Positions 38,072-46,503 of a stretch of DNA of 64,000 nt are shown one piece after another. The DNA is from Butyrivibrio hungatei DSM 14810. Lineage in GTDB: Bacteria > Bacillota > Clostridia > Lachnospirales > Lachnospiraceae. The notes beneath the pieces are model-generated. The model was not told where the DNA came from and did not search any database. It saw nothing but the letters and a program-made list of their open reading frames with translations. The stretch covers positions 1 to 64,000 of the forward strand of contig NZ_FRDH01000016.1 in NCBI RefSeq assembly GCF_900143205.1, read 5' to 3'. A program made the position numbers and the translations under genes. How positions within the stretch are numbered: the stretch's first letter is position 1; each line of letters starts with the position of its first letter.

Positions 38072-39065
38072 TATTTTAGAAGTAAAACATCTTCACAAGC
38101 GTTTTACCTCCAAGAACGTAACAGTTAAGGCTGTTACAGATGTTTCTTTTAGCGTAAGAGAAGGCGAGACTATCGGTATCGTTGGTGAGTCAGGCTGTGG
38201 TAAGACAACACTTGGACGTTGTATCGTAAGAGCTTATGATGCATCTGAAGGTGAAGTAATGTACCGCACAGAGTCTGGCGAAGAGCTCGACTTCCTCAAA
38301 GTAGACAAAAAGAAGATGAAAGGAATCCGTAAAGAGATTCAGATGATCTTCCAGGATCCATATTCATCACTTGATCCTAGAATGACAGTACTGGACATCA
38401 TCAAGGAGCCACTTAAGGCTAACTTCCCTAAGATGCCAGAAAGCGAAATGGATCAGAAGGCTAAGGACATGGCTGAGAAGGTAGGCCTTAATCCAGCTTA
38501 CCTCATGAGATATCCACATGCGTTCTCTGGTGGACAGAGACAGCGTATCGGAATCGCAAGAGCACTTGTTCTTAATCCTAAGATCATTGTTTGTGACGAG
38601 GCTGTATCAGCCCTTGACGTTTCTATCCAGGCCCAGGTTATCAATCTGTTAAAAGACCTTCAGAAAGAAATGAAGCTCACATACATCTTCATTTCACATG
38701 ACCTTTCTGTAGTTGAGCATATCTCTGACAGAGTAGGTGTTATGTACCTTGGTAAGATGGTAGAGTATGGCGAAACAGAGCAGATCTTCTCACATCCAAA
38801 GCATCCATATACAGAAGCTTTGATGTCAGCAGTTCCTGTCGCTGATCCTAACTTCCAGCAGGAGAGAATTCCTCTTAGAGGAGAGATTCCAAACCCTGCA
38901 AATCCACCAAGTGGATGTTACTTCCACACAAGATGCAGATTCTGTGATGAGAAGTGCAAAGAGATCACACCTGAGTACGCTCAGTATGAGCCAGGACACT
39001 TCGCAGCATGTATCAAAGCAGGTGAGTTAAAGCTTAGAGGCTTTGAATATACAGAAAATAAATAA
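38058..39065 (+). CDS. ABC transporter ATP-binding protein (OppF/DppF-like)
   Basis: A 335-residue ATPase, partner of the preceding one: Walker [11 protein letters not shown]-loop [20 protein letters not shown] signature, Walker [13 protein letters not shown]. It ends with the Cys-containing oligopeptide C-terminal region ([11 protein letters not shown]). The start is GTG 38058, decided by AAGGAGGA 8 bases upstream; earlier codons lie within the previous gene. It ends the five-gene family-5 importer operon. Confidence 0.93.
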   Translation: MEKGNILEVKHLHKRFTSKNVTVKAVTDVSFSVREGETIGIVGESGCGKTTLGRCIVRAYDASEGEVMYRTESGEELDFLKVDKKKMKGIRKEIQMIFQDPYSSLDPRMTVLDIIKEPLKANFPKMPESEMDQKAKDMAEKVGLNPAYLMRYPHAFSGGQRQRIGIARALVLNPKIIVCDEAVSALDVSIQAQVINLLKDLQKEMKLTYIFISHDLSVVEHISDRVGVMYLGKMVEYGETEQIFSHPKHPYTEALMSAVPVADPNFQQERIPLRGEIPNPANPPSGCYFHTRCRFCDEKCKEITPEYAQYEPGHFAACIKAGELKLRGFEYTENK

Positions 39066-39076
39066 TCGATCCTAGA

Positions 39077-39110
39077 GCGGATGTAGGTCGCAAAATGACC
39101 ATACATCCGC
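39077..39110 (+). terminator. Hairpin after the family-5 importer operon
   Basis: GCGGATGTAGGTC (39077-39089) pairs with GACCATACATCCGC (39097-39110) with one bulged A, a strong 13-bp stem. Only a weak T-tract (TTCTTAATTT) follows, so it may end transcription inefficiently or protect the mRNA 3' end. Confidence 0.65.
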
Positions 39111-39156
39111 TTCTTAATTTATAAAAAGACTGAATATTTGACTAAAATGTAAAATG

Positions 39157-39170
39157 ACAAAAAATGCAAT
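39157..39170 (+). promoter_or_regulatory. Putative regulon operator, copy 4 (CUT1 sugar importer)
   Basis: The exact motif ACAAAAAATGCAAT, here without the downstream inverted repeat, lies about 43 bases upstream of the -35 box at 39213. It is followed by the palindrome GATTAATC. Confidence 0.55.
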
Positions 39171-39212
39171 GATTAATCAAGTATAGGGCAAAATCAATGT
39201 AGTTTCTTGTTG

Positions 39213-39241
39213 GTGACATAGGTAAAATAAGTATATATAAT
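39213..39241 (+). promoter_or_regulatory. Promoter of the CUT1 importer operon
   Basis: GTGACA (39213-39218), 17-base spacer, TATAAT (39236-39241). Transcription would start near 39248, giving a ~76-base leader. This also rules out a protein start at ATG 39240, which overlaps the -10. Confidence 0.6.
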
Positions 39242-39323
39242 GATAAAGAGAACAACGATTATCATTATAGCGTTTGTGATGTGGGGGATATCACATTTTG
39301 AGTTATTGGGAAGAGAGGGTTAT

Positions 39324-40241
39324 ATGGACAAGAAAAAGAGAGGAAAGGTCAGGGTATATCTAAGAAACAACTGGCAGTTGTACCTGATGCTCATTATTCC
39401 TGTAGTGTATATGGTCTTGTTTAAGTACAAGCCAATGCTCGGTGTAATTGTAGCTTTCAAGAAATTCAATGTTTTTAAAGGTATTTGGGATAGCCCATGG
39501 ATAGGACTTGCAAACTTCAAAGAAGCTTTTACTTCGAAAGACTTCTGGAGTGCGCTTAAGAACACTTTGATACTTAATATCGGTGATCTTATCATAGGTT
39601 TTCCATTTCCAATATTCCTTGCGATATTTTTAAACGAGCTAAGAAGTGAAAGGATCAGAAAGACTACTCAGACTCTTTTGTACCTTCCAAACTTCCTTTC
39701 CTGGGTTATCATCTCAGGAATCGTTACACAGCTCTTTTCAAATTCAGGACTTGTAAACAACGTTATCACGTCACTGGGGGGTGAGAGTGTATCGTTCCTA
39801 AGTAACTCGTTCCTGTGGAGATTTGTGTACTGGGTAATGGGTGTATGGCAGGGAGCAGGATATTCACTTATCGTTTATCTGGCAGCTCTTATGGCTGCAG
39901 ATGCTTCCCTTGGAGAAGCTGCTTATATCGATGGAGCAACCAGACTTCAGAGAATATGGCATGTAACTATTCCACAGATTTCATCAACTATTACAGTTCT
40001 TTTGATCATGCAGATCGGAAAACTTGTTAATATCAGCTTTGACAGACCATACATGATGGGCAATACCCTTGTCAGGGATGCGTCAGATGTTATCAGTACT
40101 TACGTGTATTCCGTAGGTCTTGCGGCAGGAAGATTCGACTTTGCTACAGCAGTCGGTCTGTTCCAGACAGTAGTTGGAATTATCTTAGTATTTTCAGCTA
40201 ATGCTGTTATCAAAAAAATGGGACAGGAGGGAATCATGTAA
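39324..40241 (+). CDS. Sugar ABC transporter permease (LplB-like, CUT1)
   Basis: A 305-residue inner-membrane permease of the LplB/YtcP-type CUT1 family. It opens with NWQLYLMLIIPVVYMVLFKYKPMLG and carries the EAAYIDGATRLQRIWHVTIPQI loop (EAA motif) that contacts the ATPase; about six membrane segments. The start is ATG 39324, with AGAGGG upstream. No ATPase gene accompanies the operon, so a shared MsmX-type ATPase elsewhere must energise it. It overlaps the next gene through TAATG. Confidence 0.93.
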   Translation: MDKKKRGKVRVYLRNNWQLYLMLIIPVVYMVLFKYKPMLGVIVAFKKFNVFKGIWDSPWIGLANFKEAFTSKDFWSALKNTLILNIGDLIIGFPFPIFLAIFLNELRSERIRKTTQTLLYLPNFLSWVIISGIVTQLFSNSGLVNNVITSLGGESVSFLSNSFLWRFVYWVMGVWQGAGYSLIVYLAALMAADASLGEAAYIDGATRLQRIWHVTIPQISSTITVLLIMQIGKLVNISFDRPYMMGNTLVRDASDVISTYVYSVGLAAGRFDFATAVGLFQTVVGIILVFSANAVIKKMGQEGIM

Positions 40242-41107
40242 TGAGCGCTATCAACAGTAAAAACGAACGACTATTCCAGTTTTTCTGGACAGCATTCTTC
40301 ATTCTTATAACTTGCATTGCCATGATTCCTATACTTCGCGTTTTGGCAGTTTCACTTAGTGGTAAGAATGCAATCCTTGCAGGAAAGGTATTTATCCTCC
40401 CTGTAGACATCAATATAGAAGCTTATACAAGAGCACTTCAGAGCGGAAGCTTTGTAAATGCCTTCTGGTATTCAATCGTACTGATGCTTGCATCAACAGT
40501 AATAAATCTAGTAATGACAGTGCTTGCAGCATATCCTCTTTCAAAGAAGGGACTTGTTGGTGGCAAGATCGTAATGACACTCTTCGTTCTTACAATGTAT
40601 CTTCACCCAGGTGTTATTCCTGAGTACCTGAACGTAAGAGACTTCAAGATGATAGACACTGTGTGGGCACTTATTGTACCAGGCGCCCTTAGTGCATACA
40701 ACATGATCATCATGTGTAACGCTTTTAAAGGTATTGACGCAGCTATCTACGACGCAGCCAAGATCGATGGTTGCAGTGAAGCAAGATGTCTTTTAAGCGT
40801 AGTTCTTCCATTGGTATATCCAACAATGGCGACACTTGGATTATTCTACGCAGTAGGAAGATGGAACGGAATCAGCGATGTTTTGTACTATATCAATTCC
40901 TCCAAGTATTTTACAGTGCAGATGGTACTTAAGCAGTTCGTTGAATCCATCAACGTTTCAGTCGAGGAAGGTCTTCAGACTAACCTCGTGGCAGAGAACA
41001 TTAAGGCAGCAAGTATTGTTATTTCAATGCTTCCAATGCTGATCGTATATCCTTTCGTTCAGAAGTTCTTTACAAAAGGAATCATGGTCGGAGCGGTAAA
41101 AGGCTGA
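40241..41107 (+). CDS. Sugar ABC transporter permease (LplC-like, CUT1)
   Basis: A 288-residue permease, second half of the CUT1 importer, with about six membrane segments. The EAA-type loop reads DAAKIDGCSEARCLLSVVLPL near residue 170. It begins in the TAATG overlap with the first permease and ends in a structured region before the binding-protein gene. Confidence 0.93.
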   Translation: MSAINSKNERLFQFFWTAFFILITCIAMIPILRVLAVSLSGKNAILAGKVFILPVDINIEAYTRALQSGSFVNAFWYSIVLMLASTVINLVMTVLAAYPLSKKGLVGGKIVMTLFVLTMYLHPGVIPEYLNVRDFKMIDTVWALIVPGALSAYNMIIMCNAFKGIDAAIYDAAKIDGCSEARCLLSVVLPLVYPTMATLGLFYAVGRWNGISDVLYYINSSKYFTVQMVLKQFVESINVSVEEGLQTNLVAENIKAASIVISMLPMLIVYPFVQKFFTKGIMVGAVKG

Positions 41108-41196
41108 GAGGTCTTGCTGAGGTAGTTTCGAAGCGAGAGCAGAACTTCCTTGGCGAGCGAAGTGAATCTAACTCTCATAGAGTTCAGATATTTTTT
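41105..41196 (+). terminator. Structured spacer with two exclusive hairpins
   Basis: A long hairpin has outer pair TGAGAG 41105-41110 / CTCTCA 41172-41177 and inner stem CTTGCTGAGG 41113-41122 / CCTTGGCGAG 41148-41157. It overlaps a second hairpin AACTCT-CAT-AGAGTT (41170-41184), which is followed by T7 (41190-41196) and looks like a terminator. The outer stem and the terminator hairpin share bases and cannot coexist, so this could be an attenuator between permeases and binding protein. Confidence 0.5.
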
Positions 41197-41216
41197 TCTT
41201 ACAAAGGAGGATTACA

Positions 41217-42836
41217 ATGAAAAAGAAACTATTGGCAACAGTGCTTAGTGCTTGCATGGTTATGGGCGTGCTCGCAGGCTGCGGAAACAGTAAAGCGCCA
41301 GCTGACACAAACGGTACTCAGACAGCTGATTCTACTTCGGATTCAGGCTCAGCAGACACTGCGGCAGAAGATCTTAAGGGCGACGAAGTAGACATCACAG
41401 TAATGGTTTGGGACAGGGGTAATGCTGCACCAAACACAACTACTGAGGACAACGCGCTTACTCAGTGGATCCAGAAACAGATGAAGGATCTTTACAACAT
41501 TAACGTTACTTACGTTTCTGTTCCAAGATCTGAGTCAGATGACAAAGTTAATATCATGATGTCTGGTGGAACAGCACCTAACATTGTATTTACTTATTCA
41601 CAGGATCTTTTCTATAACTACGCATCAAGCGGAGCATTAAAAGACCTTTCATCACTCTATCAGCAGTATGGCTCAAATATTCAGCAGTATTGCGGTGAAG
41701 CTCAGAACGGTATCGGTGATCTTGGTGATCAGAAGTTTGCTGTTATGAAGCAGAGAGGAACAGAGAATGCTCGTCACACAGCTTATATCCGTAAGGATTG
41801 GCTTGATCAGCTTGGTATGGATGTTCCTAAGACAAAAGAAGAGCTTGGCAAATATCTCTATGCTGTTAAGGATGCTGGACTTGGCACACCTTGGGCAATG
41901 AGCGGACGTTCAGATACAGAGAAGATGTATCTCAACTTCGTTGGTTCATATGTAACTCTTACAGATGACAAGATGGCTTACACCTATGCTGAGTCATACA
42001 TGGCTGTAGCTCCTGGAGCAAAGGATGGTCTCAAGCAGCTCAATGAGTGGTATAACGATGGACTTATTACACAGGACTTCCCAACAGATACAGATGAGAG
42101 CGTATTCCTTGCAGATGTAGCTAATGGTAAGGTTGGTTTCGTCCTTGATGATACAACACACATCTGGGATTCTACTGCAGTCCTCAACACAACACTTGGT
42201 GCAGAGGATGCATCATTTATTCCAGTACAGTGCTTCGATCTTCCAGATGGATCATATAGAACACCTTTCGAGTACAGATATGCAATGTTCGTAATGATCC
42301 CAGAAGAGACAACAAACGATGAGCAGGCAGCAGCTTGCATGAAGTACCTCAACTGGCTTGCAGATCCAGCAAATGCAGTTCAGGTTCGTTACACACCAGA
42401 GCTTACATATGATGAGCTTGGCGTAGCAAATGAACCTTCAACAGCTGACAAGGAAGCTAAGGGATATCCTGGAACATGTGATGACCTTTGCATCATGAAC
42501 CTCAACTTTGACTGGGTTAACGACTACGAGACAATGTCTAAGTCACAGTATGCTGCACAGGAACAGGATTGGGCTTCAGTAGAGTGGTATGAGAATTACT
42601 ATGATGTTTGCGCAAACGGAAAGTATCGCTTCCCTATCTACGGATACATTTCAGATGAGCAGGCAACATACGGAACAGATATCAAGAACAAGATGCTCAC
42701 ATTTGTTTACAATTGTATCTGCGCACCTTCAGACCAGTTCGAAACTGTATATCAGAAGGGCTACGATGAGCTTGTAAATTCAGGACTTCAGAAGATTCTT
42801 GATGCAAGAGCAGCATATTACGATTCAGTAAACTGA
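41217..42836 (+). CDS. Sugar ABC transporter substrate-binding lipoprotein (LplA/CUT1 type)
   Basis: A 539-residue binding protein with a lipoprotein signal (lipobox LAGC, Cys22), then an Ala/Thr/Ser/Asp-rich linker (about 25-55) and a body typical of large LplA-like family 1 binding proteins (VTYVSVPRSESDDKVNIMMSGG). It should deliver an oligosaccharide to the two preceding permeases. A strong AAAGGAGG precedes ATG 41217. It is likely the highest-level product of its operon because of the spacer hairpin. Confidence 0.92.
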   Translation: MKKKLLATVLSACMVMGVLAGCGNSKAPADTNGTQTADSTSDSGSADTAAEDLKGDEVDITVMVWDRGNAAPNTTTEDNALTQWIQKQMKDLYNINVTYVSVPRSESDDKVNIMMSGGTAPNIVFTYSQDLFYNYASSGALKDLSSLYQQYGSNIQQYCGEAQNGIGDLGDQKFAVMKQRGTENARHTAYIRKDWLDQLGMDVPKTKEELGKYLYAVKDAGLGTPWAMSGRSDTEKMYLNFVGSYVTLTDDKMAYTYAESYMAVAPGAKDGLKQLNEWYNDGLITQDFPTDTDESVFLADVANGKVGFVLDDTTHIWDSTAVLNTTLGAEDASFIPVQCFDLPDGSYRTPFEYRYAMFVMIPEETTNDEQAAACMKYLNWLADPANAVQVRYTPELTYDELGVANEPSTADKEAKGYPGTCDDLCIMNLNFDWVNDYETMSKSQYAAQEQDWASVEWYENYYDVCANGKYRFPIYGYISDEQATYGTDIKNKMLTFVYNCICAPSDQFETVYQKGYDELVNSGLQKILDARAAYYDSVN

Positions 42837-42867
42837 AATAACTATTAAAAAGGTTTTTAATAAGGCT

Positions 42868-42896
42868 GGGGGCTGCCATTAGGCGGCCCTCTTTAG
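42868..42896 (+). terminator. Terminator of the CUT1 importer operon
   Basis: GGGGGCTGCC (42868-42877), ATTA loop, GGCGGCCCTC (42882-42891) give a 10-bp stem with two G-T pairs, followed by TTTA. The T-run is short. Confidence 0.75.
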
Positions 42897-42908
42897 CGCC
42901 TTATCTGA

Positions 42909-42937
42909 TTGATTAGCAATTTGTTAATTTATATAAT
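42909..42937 (+). promoter_or_regulatory. Promoter of the ROK-nagB pair
   Basis: TTGATT (42909-42914), 17-base spacer, TATAAT (42932-42937). Transcription would start near 42944, about 30 bases before the ROK gene. No copy of the ACAAAAAATGCAAT motif is present here. Confidence 0.7.
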
Positions 42938-42974
42938 CTTCTTATAGGAAGATATATAAATTTGGAGGAGAATT

Positions 42975-43853
42975 ATGAGATTCGGAGCACTTGAGGCAGG
43001 CGGCACCAAAATGATCGTAGCGATCGGTGACGAAAACGGCAAAATATTGGAGAGAGCATCTTTTCCTACTAAGACACCAGAGGAAACTATGCCTCAGATG
43101 ATCGACTTTTTTAAGGATAAAGAAATTGAGAGCCTTGGAATAGCATGTTTTGGTCCAATCGACTTAAACAAGGATTCTAAGACTTATGGATATATCACAT
43201 CTACACCAAAGCTTGACTGGAAGAACTATGACATTGTGGGTGCATTCAAAAAAGCTTTGAATGTGCCTGTTGGATTTGATACAGACGTTAACGGATCCCT
43301 TTTAGGTGAGATTACATGGGGATGCGCAAAAGATAAAACAGACGCCCTGTACCTTACCATTGGAACGGGTATAGGTGGAGGAGTCATGACAAATGGAAAG
43401 CTTCTCCATGGAATGCTTCATCCAGAACTTGGACATATCAGACTTGCCAAGGTTCCTGGAGATAATTATGCCGGAAAATGCCCTTATCACGGAACATGCT
43501 TTGAAGGCTTGGCAGCAGGCCCGGCTATCGAAGAGAGATGGGGCAAGAAAGCAGTTGAACTTGCAGATAGAGATGAAGTTTGGGAGCTTGAGAGCGAATA
43601 CATTGCTCAAGCACTGTCTTCATTTATTCTGACACTTAGTCCGCAGATTATTATCCTTGGTGGCGGAGTAATGCATCAGATGCAGCTCTTTCCACTGATA
43701 AGAGAAAAAGTTGTTAAACAGCTTAATGGATATTTAAATACAAAAGAATTAGAGAACATGGATAAATACATCGTTCCAGCAAGTTTAAATGACGACCAGG
43801 GAATCATGGGTGCAGTGAAGCTGGCTATCGATGTTAAAGGAGAAATAAAATGA
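42975..43853 (+). CDS. ROK-family fructokinase-like sugar kinase
   Basis: A 292-residue ROK kinase of the fructokinase type (ScrK/GmuE-like). GALEAGGTKMIVAIG is at the N-terminus, CFGPIDLN, FDTDVNGSLLGE with the catalytic Asp, GTGIGGG, and HPELGHIR with the zinc motif CPYHGTCFEGLAAGPA. These enzymes phosphorylate fructose or mannose. It overlaps nagB by 4 bases (ATGA), so the two are co-expressed; mannose released by the GH38 enzyme is a possible substrate. Confidence 0.88.
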   Translation: MRFGALEAGGTKMIVAIGDENGKILERASFPTKTPEETMPQMIDFFKDKEIESLGIACFGPIDLNKDSKTYGYITSTPKLDWKNYDIVGAFKKALNVPVGFDTDVNGSLLGEITWGCAKDKTDALYLTIGTGIGGGVMTNGKLLHGMLHPELGHIRLAKVPGDNYAGKCPYHGTCFEGLAAGPAIEERWGKKAVELADRDEVWELESEYIAQALSSFILTLSPQIIILGGGVMHQMQLFPLIREKVVKQLNGYLNTKELENMDKYIVPASLNDDQGIMGAVKLAIDVKGEIK

Positions 43854-44575
43854 GAATTATCAAAGTAAGAGATTATCAGGACATGAGTAGAAAGGCAGCA
43901 AACGTTATCTCAGCACAGATAATACTTAAGCCAGACAGCGTGTTAGGACTTGCAACAGGATCTACTCCTCTTGGATTATATGAAAAGCTCGTTGAGTGGT
44001 ACGGCAAGGGAGACCTTGATTTTGCTAAGGTTAAGACAGTTAACCTTGATGAGTATGTAGGTCTTTCAGCTGACAATGATCAGAGTTATAGATACTTTAT
44101 GAACAAGAACCTCTTTTCAAAGGTAAACATTGATCCAAAGAATGTAAATATTCCTGATGGTACAAACCAAGACGCAGAGGCAGAATGTGAGCGTTATGAG
44201 AAGGTTATAGAGAGTCTTGGGGGAATTGATATTCAGCTCCTTGGAATTGGAAATAACGGTCATATCGGCTTCAATGAGCCAGCTGAGACGTTTATGATGA
44301 AGACACACAGAGTTGACCTTACAGAGAGCACTATAGAGGCTAATAAGAGATTCTTTGAGGATGTGTCTATGGTTCCTAGACAGGCTTACACAATGGGAAT
44401 CGGAACCATCATGAAAGCCAAGAAGATCGTTATGGTAGCAAGCGGAAAGACAAAAGCACCAATCATTAAGGAGGCTTTCACAGGAGAGATCACTCCAAGA
44501 GTACCTGCTTCAGTTCTTCAGCTTCATCAGGACTTCACACTTATTGCAGATGAGGAAGCTCTTTCACTTATGTAA
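43850..44575 (+). CDS. nagB: Glucosamine-6-phosphate deaminase
   Basis: Converts glucosamine-6-phosphate to fructose-6-phosphate and ammonia. The 241-residue protein has GLATGSTPLGLY near 37-48 (phosphate binding), NLDEYVGL with the catalytic Asp near 67, and GIGNNGHIGFNEP near 125-137. No nagA (deacetylase) accompanies it, so either free glucosamine is used or nagA lies elsewhere. It is paired with the ROK kinase and closed by a strong terminator. Confidence 0.95.
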   Translation: MRIIKVRDYQDMSRKAANVISAQIILKPDSVLGLATGSTPLGLYEKLVEWYGKGDLDFAKVKTVNLDEYVGLSADNDQSYRYFMNKNLFSKVNIDPKNVNIPDGTNQDAEAECERYEKVIESLGGIDIQLLGIGNNGHIGFNEPAETFMMKTHRVDLTESTIEANKRFFEDVSMVPRQAYTMGIGTIMKAKKIVMVASGKTKAPIIKEAFTGEITPRVPASVLQLHQDFTLIADEEALSLM

Positions 44576-44603
44576 TATAAAATAAAGATTTTAAAGCATA
44601 ATT

Positions 44604-44639
44604 AAAGCGCAGCCGGATGGCCGGTTGCGCTTTATTTGT
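44604..44639. terminator. Terminator between nagB and pyrG (convergent)
   Basis: AAAGCGCAGCCGG (44604-44616), loop ATGG, CCGGTTGCGCTTT (44621-44633): a 13-bp stem with one G-T pair, flanked by A's and T's so it can serve both strands. Confidence 0.85.
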
Positions 44640-44649
44640 CGTTATAAGA

Positions 44650-46260
44650 TCATCTCTTGTACTCATGCTCAAGTGAAGCCTTGATGAAACCTGAGAAAAG
44701 AGGATGTGGTCTGTTAGGACGGGACTTAAGCTCTGGATGAGCCTGTGTAGCCATGTGGAAGTCGTTTGAAGGAAGCTCGATCATTTCTACAATTCTTCCA
44801 TCTGGAGACATACCGCAAAGCTTCATGCCGTTCTGAACGAGAACTGTTCTGTAGTCGTTGTTAACCTCGTATCTGTGACGATGACGCTCAGTGATATCTG
44901 TTGAACCAAAGAGCTCGTAAGCCTTTGACTCTTTATCAAGTACACAAGGATATGAACCAAGACGTAATGTACCACCGATGTCCTCAACACCATTCTGATC
45001 TGGTAAAAGAGCTATCATAGGATGTGTTGTGTTAGGATCGAATTCGATTGAGTGAGCATCCTTGTAACCGATAACATCTCTTGCAAACTCAATGATAGCA
45101 AGCTGCATACCAAGGCAAAGACCAAGGAATGGAACATTATTTTCACGAGCATATTTAATAGAAGAGATCATACCTTCGATACCACGATCACCGAATCCAC
45201 CAGGAACAATGATACCGTCTACATCTGAAAGATAAGAAGCAACGTTTTCATCATTAACTTCTTCTGAATCAACCCACTTAATATCTACAGCAGTCTGATT
45301 TGAAATACCGCCGTGCTTGAGAGCTTCTACAACACTGATGTATGCGTCATGGAGCTGAGTGTATTTACCAACAAGTGCAACCTTAACTTCGTGCTTAAGG
45401 GAGTAAAGTGTATCAACCATTGCCTTCCAGTCTGTAAGGTCTGGCTCTGGGCAATCAAGTTCAAGACATTCACAAGCTACCTGAGCCAAATGCTCTTTTT
45501 CCATTGCAAGAGGAGCCTCATAGAGGTATTCAAGGTCAAGGTTGTTAAGAACGTGGCTGCTAGGAACATTACAGAAAAGAGCTATCTTGTCCTTGGTATC
45601 CTGGTCAAGCTCGATCTCTGTACGACATACGATAACATCTGGCTGAAGACCCATTCCCTGCATAGTCTTAACTGCTGACTGTGTAGGCTTGGTCTTGATC
45701 TCTTCTGAGCAACGAAGGTAAGGAATAAGAGATACAAGGATGAGCATTGCATTCTCGCGTCCTACTTCATGCTGGAACTGTCTGATAGCCTCAAGGAATG
45801 GCTGTGATTCAATGTCTCCGACTGTTCCACCAACCTCGATGATGGCAATACGTGTCTCATCATCTGTGAAGTTTCTGTAGAATTTACTCTTTATCTCGTT
45901 TGTGATGTGAGGAATAACCTGTACTGTACGTCCGCCATAGTCACCACGGCGCTCTTTCTGAAGAACTGACCAGTATATCTTACCGGTAGTTACGTTAGAA
46001 TTTTTATCAAGATTCTCGTCAATAAATCTTTCATAGTGACCAAGATCGAGGTCAGTTTCAGTACCATCTTCAGTTACGAAAACTTCTCCGTGCTGAACAG
46101 GGTTCATAGTACCTGGATCGATATTGATATAAGGATCAAACTTCTGCATTGTAACCTTGTAACCTCTGGCCTTTAAGAGTCTACCGAGTGATGCGGCAGT
46201 GATTCCCTTACCAAGTCCAGATACAACTCCACCAGTTACAAAGATATACTTTACAGCCAT
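44650..46260 (-). CDS. pyrG: CTP synthase
   Basis: A 536-residue enzyme making CTP from UTP with glutamine as nitrogen donor. The N-terminal synthetase domain starts [16 protein letters not shown] and contains the second conserved region [15 protein letters not shown]. The C-terminal class I glutamine amidotransferase domain (about 285-536) has PGGFGDRG and the nucleophile Cys in LGLCLGMQ, with His/Glu in HPELKSRP. The gene is on the minus strand with AGGAGGAAATTTAA before ATG 46260. Confidence 0.98.
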   Translation of the reverse strand: MAVKYIFVTGGVVSGLGKGITAASLGRLLKARGYKVTMQKFDPYINIDPGTMNPVQHGEVFVTEDGTETDLDLGHYERFIDENLDKNSNVTTGKIYWSVLQKERRGDYGGRTVQVIPHITNEIKSKFYRNFTDDETRIAIIEVGGTVGDIESQPFLEAIRQFQHEVGRENAMLILVSLIPYLRCSEEIKTKPTQSAVKTMQGMGLQPDVIVCRTEIELDQDTKDKIALFCNVPSSHVLNNLDLEYLYEAPLAMEKEHLAQVACECLELDCPEPDLTDWKAMVDTLYSLKHEVKVALVGKYTQLHDAYISVVEALKHGGISNQTAVDIKWVDSEEVNDENVASYLSDVDGIIVPGGFGDRGIEGMISSIKYARENNVPFLGLCLGMQLAIIEFARDVIGYKDAHSIEFDPNTTHPMIALLPDQNGVEDIGGTLRLGSYPCVLDKESKAYELFGSTDITERHRHRYEVNNDYRTVLVQNGMKLCGMSPDGRIVEMIELPSNDFHMATQAHPELKSRPNRPHPLFSGFIKASLEHEYKR

Positions 46261-46287
46261 TTAAATTTCCTCCTGAATATTGACGAG

Positions 46288-46315
46288 ATAATATAGTTAC
46301 TATTAATAAACACAA
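46288..46315 (-). promoter_or_regulatory. Probable promoter of pyrG
   Basis: On the minus strand TTGTGT (46315-46310), 16-base spacer, TATTAT (46293-46288). The leader would be about 20 bases; no attenuator resembling the Bacillus pyrG G-tract system is apparent. Confidence 0.5.
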
Positions 46316-46388
46316 GCCATAATTATATAATTAAGCTTGAAGAAAATCTAGTTAAAAAATGAAGAAAATTGATTTAATAATTGAAATG

Positions 46389-46417
46389 TTGAAATATTGG
46401 ATTGCACTCTATATAAT
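46389..46417 (+). promoter_or_regulatory. Promoter of ftsH
   Basis: TTGAAA (46389-46394), 17-base spacer, TATAAT (46412-46417): a near-consensus vegetative promoter giving a leader of about 80 bases. Confidence 0.75.
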
Positions 46418-46433
46418 AGTACAATATGAGTGT

Positions 46434-46455
46434 TATAATAAGCTAACTTATTATA
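46434..46455 (+). repeat. Inverted repeat in the ftsH leader
   Basis: A perfect 9-bp inverted repeat TATAATAAG (46434-46442) / CTTATTATA (46447-46455) with a CTAA loop, about 10 bases after the expected transcription start. It could be a repressor operator or an mRNA-stabilising hairpin. Confidence 0.5.
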
Positions 46456-46503
46456 TCACGAACAGGTTGTAGTATCACGTAAATAAAGATTGGAATTTAA
46501 GAT

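Noticed and set aside
39240-39323. Upstream ATG for the LplB-like permease
   Set aside because: It overlaps the -10 box TATAAT of the operon promoter and has no ribosome site; ATG 39324 has AGAGGG before it.
41105-41196. Third copy of the structured intergenic element
   Set aside because: It shares GAGCGAA-like pieces and a hairpin shape but lacks the TTAGTACC-TTACG core and the GCGTC block, so I treat it as a separate structure.
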